From contig CAYURO010000021.1 of NCBI GenBank assembly GCA_964447285.1, forward strand, positions 1 through 64,000: a DNA stretch of 64,000 bases. The letters are read 5' to 3'. Numbering within the stretch: position 1 is the stretch's first letter; every line of letters starts with the position of its first letter. The position numbers were made by a program, and so were the translations under genes. The notes below the pieces were generated by a model that saw only the letters and a list, made by a program, of their open reading frames with translations, searched no databases and was not told the DNA's origin. Below are positions 6,996-14,716 of this stretch, piece after piece. This DNA is from CAJBNH01 sp964447285 (GTDB lineage Bacteria; Myxococcota_A; UBA9042).

Positions 6996-8506
6996 CCCTT
7001 CGCCCCCAGCGCGGCAGCCGCCGCCTCGATCAGGTCACGCAACACCGGCGGCACGTACAAGCCCAGCCCCAGCACCGCGGCGCCCAACAGTGCAGGCGGC
7101 ACGATCGACCAGCGCGCCTCGCGCCGACCGCCGGTGGTGGCAGACCAGCCGCCCGTCTCCTTCAAGCCCTTCAGGCCGGCCGGGTGACCATACGCCATGC
7201 GGATGACGATGCGCGCCATGCCCACGAACACCACGCCCAGCAACAGCAAATACAGTGCGGCGACCCACAGCCGACCCGCATCGACGGCGCCCTTGAGGAT
7301 CATCAGCTCGCTTTGGAACACCCCGAACGGCGGCGTGCCCGTGATGGCCAGAAAGCCCGCGACCCACAGCGCCCCGGTGACCGGCAGCACCGACACCACG
7401 CCGCGCACCTCGCGCGTCGACTTGGTGCGGTACGCCGCCAGAATGTTGCCAGCCACCATGAACAGCGCGCCCTTGGTCAGCGAATGGTTCACCGCGTGCA
7501 GCATCGAGCCCACGCCCGCCACGCCGCCCAAGCCCACACCCAGCGCCAAAATGCCGACGTGCTCGACACTCGAGTAGGCCAGCATCCGCTTGAAGTCGAG
7601 CTGGCCAACGATGAAGAACGCCGCCAGCGTCATCGACACAAGACCAAACATCACCAGCAGGTCCTGACTAAAGGCGCCCTGACCGGCCGCAACCAACACG
7701 CCGTGCATCCTCAGGATCGCAAGGAACGCGCAGTTCAGCAGCGCCCCCGAAAGCAAGGCAGAGACGACCGACGGCGCCTCGCTGTGCGCGTCCGGCAGCC
7801 AGGTGTGCAGTGGGGCTAGACCCATCTTGGTGCCATAGCCGACCAGCACCATCAGAAAGCCGGCGCGCAGCCACGTCGGGTCCAGGTCGCGGGCGTGCTC
7901 GACCAGCTCGGGGAAGACCAGATGCAGCGGGTGACCCGCCTGAAACTTTGCGGTGGCGGCAGCCAGAAAGAAGTTGCCCAACAGCGCCAGACCGATGCCG
8001 ACAGAGCAGATCAGCAGGTACTTCCAAGCAGCTTCCAGCGACCGGTGGTGACGGTGGAAGTAAATCAGGGGGGCGGTGGCAAGTGTGGTGGCCTCGACCC
8101 CGACCCACAGCAGGCCGACGTGCTGCGCGACGGCCACCAGCGTCATGGTGCTGAGAAACAACAACAGGCAACCGGTGAAGGTGGCCTCTGGGTAGTTCTT
8201 GAACAGAAAGCCTTCTTCGATGTCGGTGCGGTGGTGCTGGCCTTCCTCGCTGAGGTAGCCGATGGCATACAGCGCACCCGCAAGGAACAGCGCGCTGGTG
8301 ATGCCCAGGAACAGGACGCCGGCGGAGTCGAGGGCGAGCCAACCTCCCATCGCCGAGCACTCCGGCGCCGTCAGCCACGCCGTGATGACCAGCGCGCTGT
8401 GGGCCGCAGTCGCAAGCACCAGCAGCGTGCGCCGCAGTCCGTCGGACCGCAGGAAGAACGCAACGAGTCCGGACAGCGCCGGCACCAGCAGCAGGGCCCA
8501 GATCAT
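6992..8506 (-). CDS. Hydrogenase-4-like membrane subunit F (Mrp/NuoN-type antiporter subunit)
   Basis: A 504-residue polytopic membrane protein of the NuoL/M/N-MrpA/D family, as in HyfF. Residues expected for proton translocation are present: a Glu in W-V-G-V-E-A-T-T-L-A and a Lys in G-T-K-M-G-L-A-P-L-H-T-W-L-P-D-A-H, the family signature. A further K-R-M-L-A-Y-S-S-V-E-H motif is typical of TM9-10. It should be one of two ion-pumping modules of the complex together with the hyfB-like protein. It starts six bases after the hyfE-like stop and overlaps the large-subunit gene by four bases. Confidence 0.88.
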   Translation of the reverse strand: MIWALLLVPALSGLVAFFLRSDGLRRTLLVLATAAHSALVITAWLTAPECSAMGGWLALDSAGVLFLGITSALFLAGALYAIGYLSEEGQHHRTDIEEGFLFKNYPEATFTGCLLLFLSTMTLVAVAQHVGLLWVGVEATTLATAPLIYFHRHHRSLEAAWKYLLICSVGIGLALLGNFFLAAATAKFQAGHPLHLVFPELVEHARDLDPTWLRAGFLMVLVGYGTKMGLAPLHTWLPDAHSEAPSVVSALLSGALLNCAFLAILRMHGVLVAAGQGAFSQDLLVMFGLVSMTLAAFFIVGQLDFKRMLAYSSVEHVGILALGVGLGGVAGVGSMLHAVNHSLTKGALFMVAGNILAAYRTKSTREVRGVVSVLPVTGALWVAGFLAITGTPPFGVFQSELMILKGAVDAGRLWVAALYLLLLGVVFVGMARIVIRMAYGHPAGLKGLKETGGWSATTGGRREARWSIVPPALLGAAVLGLGLYVPPVLRDLIEAAAAALGAKG

Positions 8507-8512
8507 GCGCGG

Positions 8513-9157
8513 TCAGTCCTTGAGCACCGAGAGCCGGTCGGTGTCGATGTGATCGAACTCTCGGCTGATGTTGAAGATTGCGATGCCCATGACGAAAACG
8601 CCCATGAACACGTCCAGCAGGATGCCCAGCTCGACCAGCACCGGCTCTTTGACCGCAAGGGCCATGCCGAACGCGTAGATGCCGTTCTCCATCGCCAGAT
8701 AGCCCAGTACCTGCATCACGGCCGTGCGGCGCGCGACGATCAGGAACAGACCGACCAGAATCGTGAAGATCGCCACCGGGGTCATCAGCTGCGACTCGAA
8801 CAGACCGGCAGGCGGCAATCGCTGGCCCAAGTACAGCGTCACGCCCAGCAGCCCCATCGTGATCAGCAGTGAGGTCGAGTAGCCGACGACGGGCTCTACC
8901 TCGCGCCGCAGTCCGATGTCGCGTACGGCGCGCCGCAACAGCCACGGAAAGACGCCCGCCTTCAGGAACGTGGAACCGGCGGCGAGCAGGGCGGGGCGCC
9001 ACGTCAGCGTCTCCCACTGCACCAGCACGGGCAACAGACCCAGCAGCAACCCCTGCACAGCAACGGTGCGCACGCAGGCGAACAGGCGGCTGGACCCGAC
9101 CAGTCGCAGGTTGGTCAGGATCAGCAGCACGACGAGTGTATCCAACCAGGCTTGCAT
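8513..9157 (-). CDS. Hydrogenase-4-like membrane subunit E
   Basis: A 214-residue protein with about six to seven membrane helices, matching HyfE in length and in its position between hyfC and hyfF. HyfE carries a NuoK-like C-terminal part. The segment Y-L-A-M-E-N-G-I-Y-A-F-G contains the conserved membrane Glu of that module, followed by E-L-G-I-L-L-D-V-F with a second acidic pair. It follows the hyfC-like gene by six bases and precedes the hyfF-like gene by six bases. Role: ion-channel connecting subunit between the pump modules and the peripheral arm, inferred from complex I and formate hydrogenlyase-type complexes. Confidence 0.85.
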   Translation of the reverse strand: MQAWLDTLVVLLILTNLRLVGSSRLFACVRTVAVQGLLLGLLPVLVQWETLTWRPALLAAGSTFLKAGVFPWLLRRAVRDIGLRREVEPVVGYSTSLLITMGLLGVTLYLGQRLPPAGLFESQLMTPVAIFTILVGLFLIVARRTAVMQVLGYLAMENGIYAFGMALAVKEPVLVELGILLDVFMGVFVMGIAIFNISREFDHIDTDRLSVLKD

Positions 9158-9163
9158 GCAGCG

Positions 9164-10078
9164 CTACCTCAGCACGAGCACGAGCGCGAGGCCCGAGAAC
9201 ACCACCGCCGCCACCAGGAACTGCGGCACCCGCGACAGTCGCAGCCGGGCCATCGTCGACTCAAGGACGCCTGTGAACACGGCCAGCGCGAACATGCCCA
9301 CCACGCCCGCCAAATAGTCCAAGACCCACATGTCGGTCCGCACCGGAACGGCGATGCCGACCAGCAGCGCGCCCAGCACCCACAGCTTCAGCGCCGACGT
9401 GTACTCGACGAACGCGAGGTCGGGTCCGCTGTGGTCCAACACCATGACCTCGTGGATCATCGTCAGTTCCAGATGGGTGGTGGGGTCGTCGATCGGGATG
9501 CGCGAGTTCTCGGTCAGGAACACGATCAGAAACGCCACGGCCACAAGCATCACGGCCCCGGACGGCGCGATGACAAGGTCAAAGCTGATCTCGCCATACA
9601 TCGGGCTTAGCGAAAGCTCGTGGGTCGTGCGCGCCATCGCGGCCAGCCCCAACAGCAGGGCGGGTTCAGCCAAGGTCGAGAACTGGATTTCGCGGCTGGC
9701 GCCCATGCCCTCGAATGGCGAACCGGTGTCCAACGCCGCGATCACATAGAAGAAACGCAGCAGTCCCAGCAGCGCGGCAAATAGGATCAGGTCTCCCTGA
9801 AAGTGCATCAGCGCCGGCACGCCCCCCAGCGGCACCAACGTCAGCGCCACCAGCACGGCCGCCAAACCGACCATCGGCCCCGCGCGAAACACCCAAGTCG
9901 CTGTGCGGCTGTAAACGGCGCCTTTGTTCAGCAACCGAACAATGTCGTAGTACGACTGCAGCAGCGGCGCCCCCTTGCGACCGGACATCCAGGCCTTCAC
10001 GCGGCGGATCACGCCCAGCAGCAGCGGCGAGGCCACAAGCGCCGTGATGACGTGAAGGATGGGGGCGGCGACGGTCAT
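9164..10078 (-). CDS. Hydrogenase-4-like membrane subunit C (NuoH-like)
   Basis: A 304-residue NuoH/HyfC homologue. The ATG at 10078 is preceded by GAGGAG and lies 17 bp after the hyfB-like stop; the frame is open far upstream but that part is only antisense shadow of hyfB. The family signature E-N-S-R-I-P-I-D-D-P-T-T-H-L-E-L-T-M-I-H-E is complete, as is the R-E-I-Q-F-S-T-L-A-E-P loop. This subunit links the peripheral redox arm to the ion-pumping subunits. Eight or so hydrophobic segments are visible. Confidence 0.87.
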   Translation of the reverse strand: MTVAAPILHVITALVASPLLLGVIRRVKAWMSGRKGAPLLQSYYDIVRLLNKGAVYSRTATWVFRAGPMVGLAAVLVALTLVPLGGVPALMHFQGDLILFAALLGLLRFFYVIAALDTGSPFEGMGASREIQFSTLAEPALLLGLAAMARTTHELSLSPMYGEISFDLVIAPSGAVMLVAVAFLIVFLTENSRIPIDDPTTHLELTMIHEVMVLDHSGPDLAFVEYTSALKLWVLGALLVGIAVPVRTDMWVLDYLAGVVGMFALAVFTGVLESTMARLRLSRVPQFLVAAVVFSGLALVLVLR

Positions 10079-10095
10079 GCACTCCTCAGCTACGG

Positions 10096-12093
10096 TCACC
10101 CGAGCTTCCACACCAACAGCACGATCAGCGTCGCTGCGATGTAGAGCACGTACATTTGGATGTGGCCACGCTGGACCCAGCGCAAGTGCGCCGCAACCCA
10201 GGCAAAGGCCTGGAAGATTGGGCGATAGCCATGGTCCACGAAGGGTTCGTTGGCGTCGTTGTGGCGCTTCGCGTAGGTCGGGAACAGGCCATTGGGCAGC
10301 ACAAGCTGGGCCGTGGGGCGCAACAACGAGCTGAACAGGCGCAGCAGCGGCTCGGCGAACGAGGCACCGGAGTACTGCATGCGCTCGGTTGGGGCGATGT
10401 AGCCGCAGTCCCACGTGCCTGACTTGGTGACCTCGCGTCCCTTCAGCAGCCACCGGCGCAGCAGCATCAGCCCGCCCAGCAAACTCAAGAACATGCCGCC
10501 GCCGACAGTGACCCACACCAACTGCCCGCGTGCTTCGACCAGCCGCGCCGACACGTCGGCCACCATCGCACCGGGCGTCAGCGACAGCACGGCCTGCCGC
10601 ACTGCCTCCAGAGCCAGCGGCGCGCCGAGGCCCAGCAGCACGCACAGAGCGGCAAGCACCACCATGGGCGCGCGCATCCCGCGAGGCGTTTCGTGTGCGT
10701 GCGCCGCTGCTTTGGTGCGGGGCTCGCCCAGCAGCGCGATGCCCACCACCTTGGTGAAGGTCGCGGCAGCCAGCCCCGAGATCAGCGCCAACGCCGCCAG
10801 CACCAATAGACTGCGCATGGGCCATGCAGCCGCCAGCTCGTTGGTCCCCGCGACTCCTTGGAAGGCGCCCAGATAGATCAGCAGCTCGCTGACGAAGCCG
10901 TTCAGAGGGGGCAGGGCAGAGATCGCCAGCGCGCCGACGATCATCGCAGCGCCTGTCGTCGGCATCCGCTTCAGCACGCCGCCCAGCGCGTCGATGCGCT
11001 TGGTGGCCGTCACGTGGACGATCGCGCCGGCGCCCAGGAACATCAGGCTCTTGAACAGCGAGTGGTTCAGCACATGCAGCAACGCGCCCGCCAATCCCAG
11101 CGCCGCCACAGCCGGGTTGCCCTGCGCCACGCCCAACACGCCGACGCCCAGCCCCATGGCGACAATGCCCAGGTTCTCGACGCTCGAGTACGCCAGTAGC
11201 CGCTTCAAGTCCTGTTGCGCCAAGGCAAATGTCACGCCGACGACGCCAGACACCGCTCCCACCACGACCAGCGCCCAGCCCCACCATGCGGCGGCATCCC
11301 CCAGCAACAGGACGACCCGCAGCAGGCCGTAGATGCCCATCTTCGTCATCACGCCGCTCATCACGGCTGCCACGTGGGAGGGAGCGACGGTGTCCGCGTC
11401 GGGGGCCCACACGTGCACCGGCACGAACCCCGCTTTGGTGCCGAAGCCGACCAGCGCAAGCAGGAACACCAGCGTCGCCTCGGGAGACGTCGCGGCAAAC
11501 CGGCCCAGCACCGCAAAGTCCAACGTGCTGGCGCCGGCGCCCAGGCGTGCGAACATCGCGAACAGAAAGGCGGTTCCCAGGTGCATGGCGATCAGGTAGG
11601 TCCAGGCCGCGCGCCGCACGTGGTCCTTGTCGTGGTCGTTCATCACCAGAAAGAACGAAGCGAGCGACATCACCTCCCAGCCCAGCAGGAACAGCACGCC
11701 GTTGCGGGCGATGGTGACGACGATCATGGCCGCCAATAGCGCGTCGTAGCCGAACCAAGGCCATCCCGGATTGTGGCGGATGCCGCCCGTGTGGGTCGCA
11801 CATTGACCATAGACGGCCGCCAGCGCCCCCACGACCAGGACGGGAGTGGCGAAGACGGCGGACAGCGGGTCGATCGCGACGGACAGCGACCCAAGGGGCA
11901 TCGACCACGGCAGGTTCACCGCCGACGAATGACCGGCAAGTCCAGCGACCACGGCCGGCAGCCCCAGCAGGCACCCGACCACGGCCCCCCAAGCGCCCAC
12001 GGCGGCCGCAACCACGGGTCGCCGGGAAAGAGACACGGCAGCCACGCCAGAGGCGAGCAGGACCAGCACGGAGGCGACGAGCCAGAGGACCAC
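10096..12093 (-). CDS. Hydrogenase-4-like membrane subunit B (NuoL-type pump subunit)
   Basis: About 665 residues with some 14-16 membrane helices, the length and organisation of HyfB. Key proton-path residues are in place: Glu in L-G-W-E-V-M-S-L-A-S-F-F and Lys in G-F-G-T-K-A-G-F-V-P-V-H-V-W-A-P-D-A. The C-terminal soluble segment carries W-D-C-G-Y-I-A-P-T-E-R-M-Q-Y-S, typical of HyfB/HycC C-termini. Start choice: GTG at 12093, just before the first hydrophobic segment and close after CGGGAG; GTG at 12156 would add a 21-residue hydrophilic leader. This is the first gene of the six-gene unit. An intact pump with no Ni-Fe site in the partner subunit is the striking point of the operon. Confidence 0.85.
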   Translation of the reverse strand: MVLWLVASVLVLLASGVAAVSLSRRPVVAAAVGAWGAVVGCLLGLPAVVAGLAGHSSAVNLPWSMPLGSLSVAIDPLSAVFATPVLVVGALAAVYGQCATHTGGIRHNPGWPWFGYDALLAAMIVVTIARNGVLFLLGWEVMSLASFFLVMNDHDKDHVRRAAWTYLIAMHLGTAFLFAMFARLGAGASTLDFAVLGRFAATSPEATLVFLLALVGFGTKAGFVPVHVWAPDADTVAPSHVAAVMSGVMTKMGIYGLLRVVLLLGDAAAWWGWALVVVGAVSGVVGVTFALAQQDLKRLLAYSSVENLGIVAMGLGVGVLGVAQGNPAVAALGLAGALLHVLNHSLFKSLMFLGAGAIVHVTATKRIDALGGVLKRMPTTGAAMIVGALAISALPPLNGFVSELLIYLGAFQGVAGTNELAAAWPMRSLLVLAALALISGLAAATFTKVVGIALLGEPRTKAAAHAHETPRGMRAPMVVLAALCVLLGLGAPLALEAVRQAVLSLTPGAMVADVSARLVEARGQLVWVTVGGGMFLSLLGGLMLLRRWLLKGREVTKSGTWDCGYIAPTERMQYSGASFAEPLLRLFSSLLRPTAQLVLPNGLFPTYAKRHNDANEPFVDHGYRPIFQAFAWVAAHLRWVQRGHIQMYVLYIAATLIVLLVWKLG

Positions 12094-12422
12094 GGACAAC
12101 TCCCGGCAGAAGGGGAACAGGTCGGCAGCGGGGGCCTCTCGGTGAGGTCCGCCCACAAAAGACGCATCATTTCCCAGTGGAAGGGCTCCGCCTTGGGGGC
12201 GGGGTCAGGCGATCGGCTGGAGCCGGCGGGCTGGACTTCGGCCTGCGGCGGGGCGAAGTCTAGGACTCTGCGTGAGGTGCAGCAAGGCCCGAAGCGTGGC
12301 TGCAGAGGTCGCCGGGGCTTGATCCGGTTGCTGTTTCGCGGGTTCGTGGGGTTCGGAGTGATTCCTTTGCTTTCGCCGCGAGGCTGCTAGGCTCCGACCT
12401 TCCTTCCGCCCCGGGGGCTGCC
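12094..12422. promoter_or_regulatory. Divergent intergenic region between the Ehr operon and MFS gene, with inverted repeat
   Basis: No gene is visible. The region must hold the promoters of both divergent units. GACTTCG at 12234-12240 and CGAAGTC at 12254-12260 form a perfect 7-bp inverted repeat with a 13-base loop, about 140 bp upstream of the Ehr operon start. On the plus strand TTTGCT (12366-12371) and TAGGCT (12388-12393), 16 bp apart, could be the MFS promoter; this is weak. Confidence 0.35.
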
Positions 12423-13796
12423 GTGCCCACTGCCACTCCGTCCGCCGATTCTGCCCCTGCCGCGCCCACGCCCACCCGGGTCTCGCGCCTGCGCCGGTCG
12501 CGCACCGCCTGGGTGTCGACGACCTACTTTGCCGAGGGACTGCCGTACTCGCTGGTGCGCTTTCTGGCCGGCGTCTACCTGACCGACGCGGGCGTGAAGG
12601 AGTCGTACCTCGGCTTCCTCAACTTCTTGGGACTGCCCTGGAATTTCAAGTTTCTCTGGGCGCCCGCGGTCGACCTGTTCAGCACCCGGCGCAACTGGCT
12701 TTTGCGCATCCAAGGGTTGCTGGCTGTCTTCGTCGCCCTGCTGGCGATCCTGACGATCTGGGGACCCGCGACGGGGGCCGAGGCCATCTCCTTTCGCGCT
12801 TTCGCATCCGTCGCCCACGTGGACTTACCCCTGACCGGGGTGCCCGCCCTGCAAGGCATCCTCGCGATCTTGGTCATCCTTGCCTTTCTGGCAGCCACCC
12901 ACGACATCGCCATCGATGCCTTCTACATGGAGGCGATCCCTGAGGCCGGCGAGGCCGCGGCCTACACCGGCTTGCGCAACGTCACGTACCGACTGGCGGT
13001 TTTGTTCGTCAAAAGCGGTCTCGTCTGGGCCGCCGGCGCACTCGCGTGGTTCTGGGGCTTCGCGGGCGGCGCCATGGCGCTGTTGGCGCTGGTCGGAATT
13101 CACATGTGGTTGTTGCCCAGGCCACCCGAGCGCCCCAAGGAAGTCTCGGACTTGCGGTCGACCTGGATCGCGTTTGGCGAGGCCTTTGGCACGTTCTTGG
13201 GGCAGCCCAAGGTCGGCCTGGTGCTCGCGTTCATCGTCACCTACAAGCTGGGCGACGAGCTGCTGTTCTCGATGAACACGGTGTTCCTGAAGCGCGAAAT
13301 CGGTGTGGCGAACGCCGACCTGGCCTGGATCGCCGGCATCGTGGGCGTGTGGGCGACCATCGGCGGCTCGCTGGTCAGCGCATGGGCCATCAAGCGCTGG
13401 GGCTGGCGGCGGGCGGTCTGGCCGCTGACGCTGGGCATGAACCTGAATATCTGGGCCTATGTGTGGCTCGCCTGGCTGAAGCCGGACGCCTCGACGGCCG
13501 AGGGGCTGGGCATCATCGCGACCATCCACGCCTACGAGCAGGTGGCGGCCGGTCTGGGCAACGCCGTGCTGGTCGTCTACATCATGCGCGTCTGCAATCC
13601 ACGTTTCAAAGCAGCGCATTACGCCATCGGCAGTGCCATCGCATCCCTGGGCGGCACGGTCTTCGGCGGGGTCGCGGGCCTGCTGGTCGAGCAGATCGGT
13701 TACATGAACCTGTACATCGTGGCGTTCGTGGCCGCGTTGCCGTCGATGGCCCTGCTGTTCGTGCTGCCGATGCCCGCCGAGCAGAGCACGCCCTGA
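12423..13796 (+). CDS. MFS permease, AmpG-like
   Basis: A 457-residue transporter with a Pro/Ala-rich cytoplasmic N-terminus (about 25 residues) and roughly 12 membrane helices. The segment A-A-T-H-D-I-A-I-D-A-F-Y-M-E in the first half matches the Q-D-I-x-I-D-A-x-R signature region of AmpG and related PAT-family permeases, which import anhydro-muropeptides or move acyl-CoA-type substrates. The first helix region, Y-F-A-E-G-L-P-Y-S-L-V, is also AmpG-like. The start is GTG at 12423 after a G-rich stretch at 12413-12417. It is transcribed away from the Ehr operon and converges with the outer-membrane gene at 13863. The substrate cannot be settled from sequence alone. Confidence 0.75.
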   Translation: MPTATPSADSAPAAPTPTRVSRLRRSRTAWVSTTYFAEGLPYSLVRFLAGVYLTDAGVKESYLGFLNFLGLPWNFKFLWAPAVDLFSTRRNWLLRIQGLLAVFVALLAILTIWGPATGAEAISFRAFASVAHVDLPLTGVPALQGILAILVILAFLAATHDIAIDAFYMEAIPEAGEAAAYTGLRNVTYRLAVLFVKSGLVWAAGALAWFWGFAGGAMALLALVGIHMWLLPRPPERPKEVSDLRSTWIAFGEAFGTFLGQPKVGLVLAFIVTYKLGDELLFSMNTVFLKREIGVANADLAWIAGIVGVWATIGGSLVSAWAIKRWGWRRAVWPLTLGMNLNIWAYVWLAWLKPDASTAEGLGIIATIHAYEQVAAGLGNAVLVVYIMRVCNPRFKAAHYAIGSAIASLGGTVFGGVAGLLVEQIGYMNLYIVAFVAALPSMALLFVLPMPAEQSTP

Positions 13797-13862
13797 CAGC
13801 GTCGCCGCTCCAACCTTCCGCACTGCAACGACATTTGGGTGACGGTCCGGCCGCACCGGCGG

Positions 13863-14648
13863 TCAGAACGACCAGCCTGCGCCCCACGTCAGCGCCTGCG
13901 GTTGGTGCTTGCCGACCCGGTCGACGCCGCCGTAGGTCCACGCACCCAGCAGGCGGTAACCCGTGCTGGGCACCTGATACGCTGCACCGAGATCCACGTT
14001 GCGGAATGCGAACTTCTCAGTCGTCAGGTGCCTTGGCCCCGTGGCATAGCCGTGCCAACCGACGTCTGTCGTGAGGCTGAAACCCTGCCATGTCGGCGTC
14101 TCCAGTCGCAGCAACAGGTACATGTCGCCCACGTGGCTCCAATCCGAGTCGCCCAGCATCGTTCGCACGGTGAACTGCAGCGCGCCCAGGTCCGCTCCGG
14201 CGACGTTGGGAAAGACCCGCAGCTCGACGGCCGACTCTGCGACGTTGCTGGAGGAGTGTCCCAAGGTTGCGTAACCGGTGGCTCCCAGCCGCAGCTCCGC
14301 TTCACCCAGATCCAGCGCCCAGCCCAGCGACAGGTCGTTCTCGAAGGGTGTCGGGCCACCGGTCGGGCTTGGGTCGAGCGACGAACCCCAGTAGCCCACG
14401 AAGAAGCCCCACGGCAGCTCGACATTCAGATAGGGCTGCAACGCGACGCCTTGGCTGTCCGGGTCGGCCGTCATCCCGCGCTGGACGTACTGCGACATCA
14501 GGTCGAAGCCCCCGGAGATCCGGCTCTTCGGTGCCTTGGCCGCTGTTTCAGGGGAAGGCTTCGCTCCGCTGCCCGTGTCCGATTCCGCCCGTGCGTCCCT
14601 GAGCGGCGCGACCAGACACGCTGTCATCAAAAGGACAGTGGAAGTCAT
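13863..14648 (-). CDS. Outer-membrane beta-barrel protein, TorF/TIGR02001-like
   Basis: A 261-residue protein with a signal peptide ending R-D-A-R-A. It has alternating strands rich in Gly and aromatic residues, and closes with W-G-A-G-W-S-F, a Phe-terminated last strand typical of outer-membrane barrels. The opening S-G-G-F-D-L-M-S-Q-Y-V-Q-R-G-M and the following P-Y-L-N-V-E-L-P-W-G-F-F resemble the TorF-like putative porin family. I use the ATG at 14648; the longer frame to 14720 adds a poor leader. It lies 68 bp after the MORN-repeat gene on the same strand and may be cotranscribed with it. Solute specificity is unknown. Confidence 0.65.
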   Translation of the reverse strand: MTSTVLLMTACLVAPLRDARAESDTGSGAKPSPETAAKAPKSRISGGFDLMSQYVQRGMTADPDSQGVALQPYLNVELPWGFFVGYWGSSLDPSPTGGPTPFENDLSLGWALDLGEAELRLGATGYATLGHSSSNVAESAVELRVFPNVAGADLGALQFTVRTMLGDSDWSHVGDMYLLLRLETPTWQGFSLTTDVGWHGYATGPRHLTTEKFAFRNVDLGAAYQVPSTGYRLLGAWTYGGVDRVGKHQPQALTWGAGWSF

Positions 14649-14716
14649 TCGAAAACAGGATGTAAAGTGTCGATCGGTCAACAGGTAGATCACCTTCGCC
14701 GGGGCGGGCAGACGAC

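Noticed and set aside
12423..13796. Assigning the MFS gene as ampG proper
   Set aside because: Only the general AmpG/PAT signature region is visible and no peptidoglycan-recycling genes are adjacent, so the substrate is left open.
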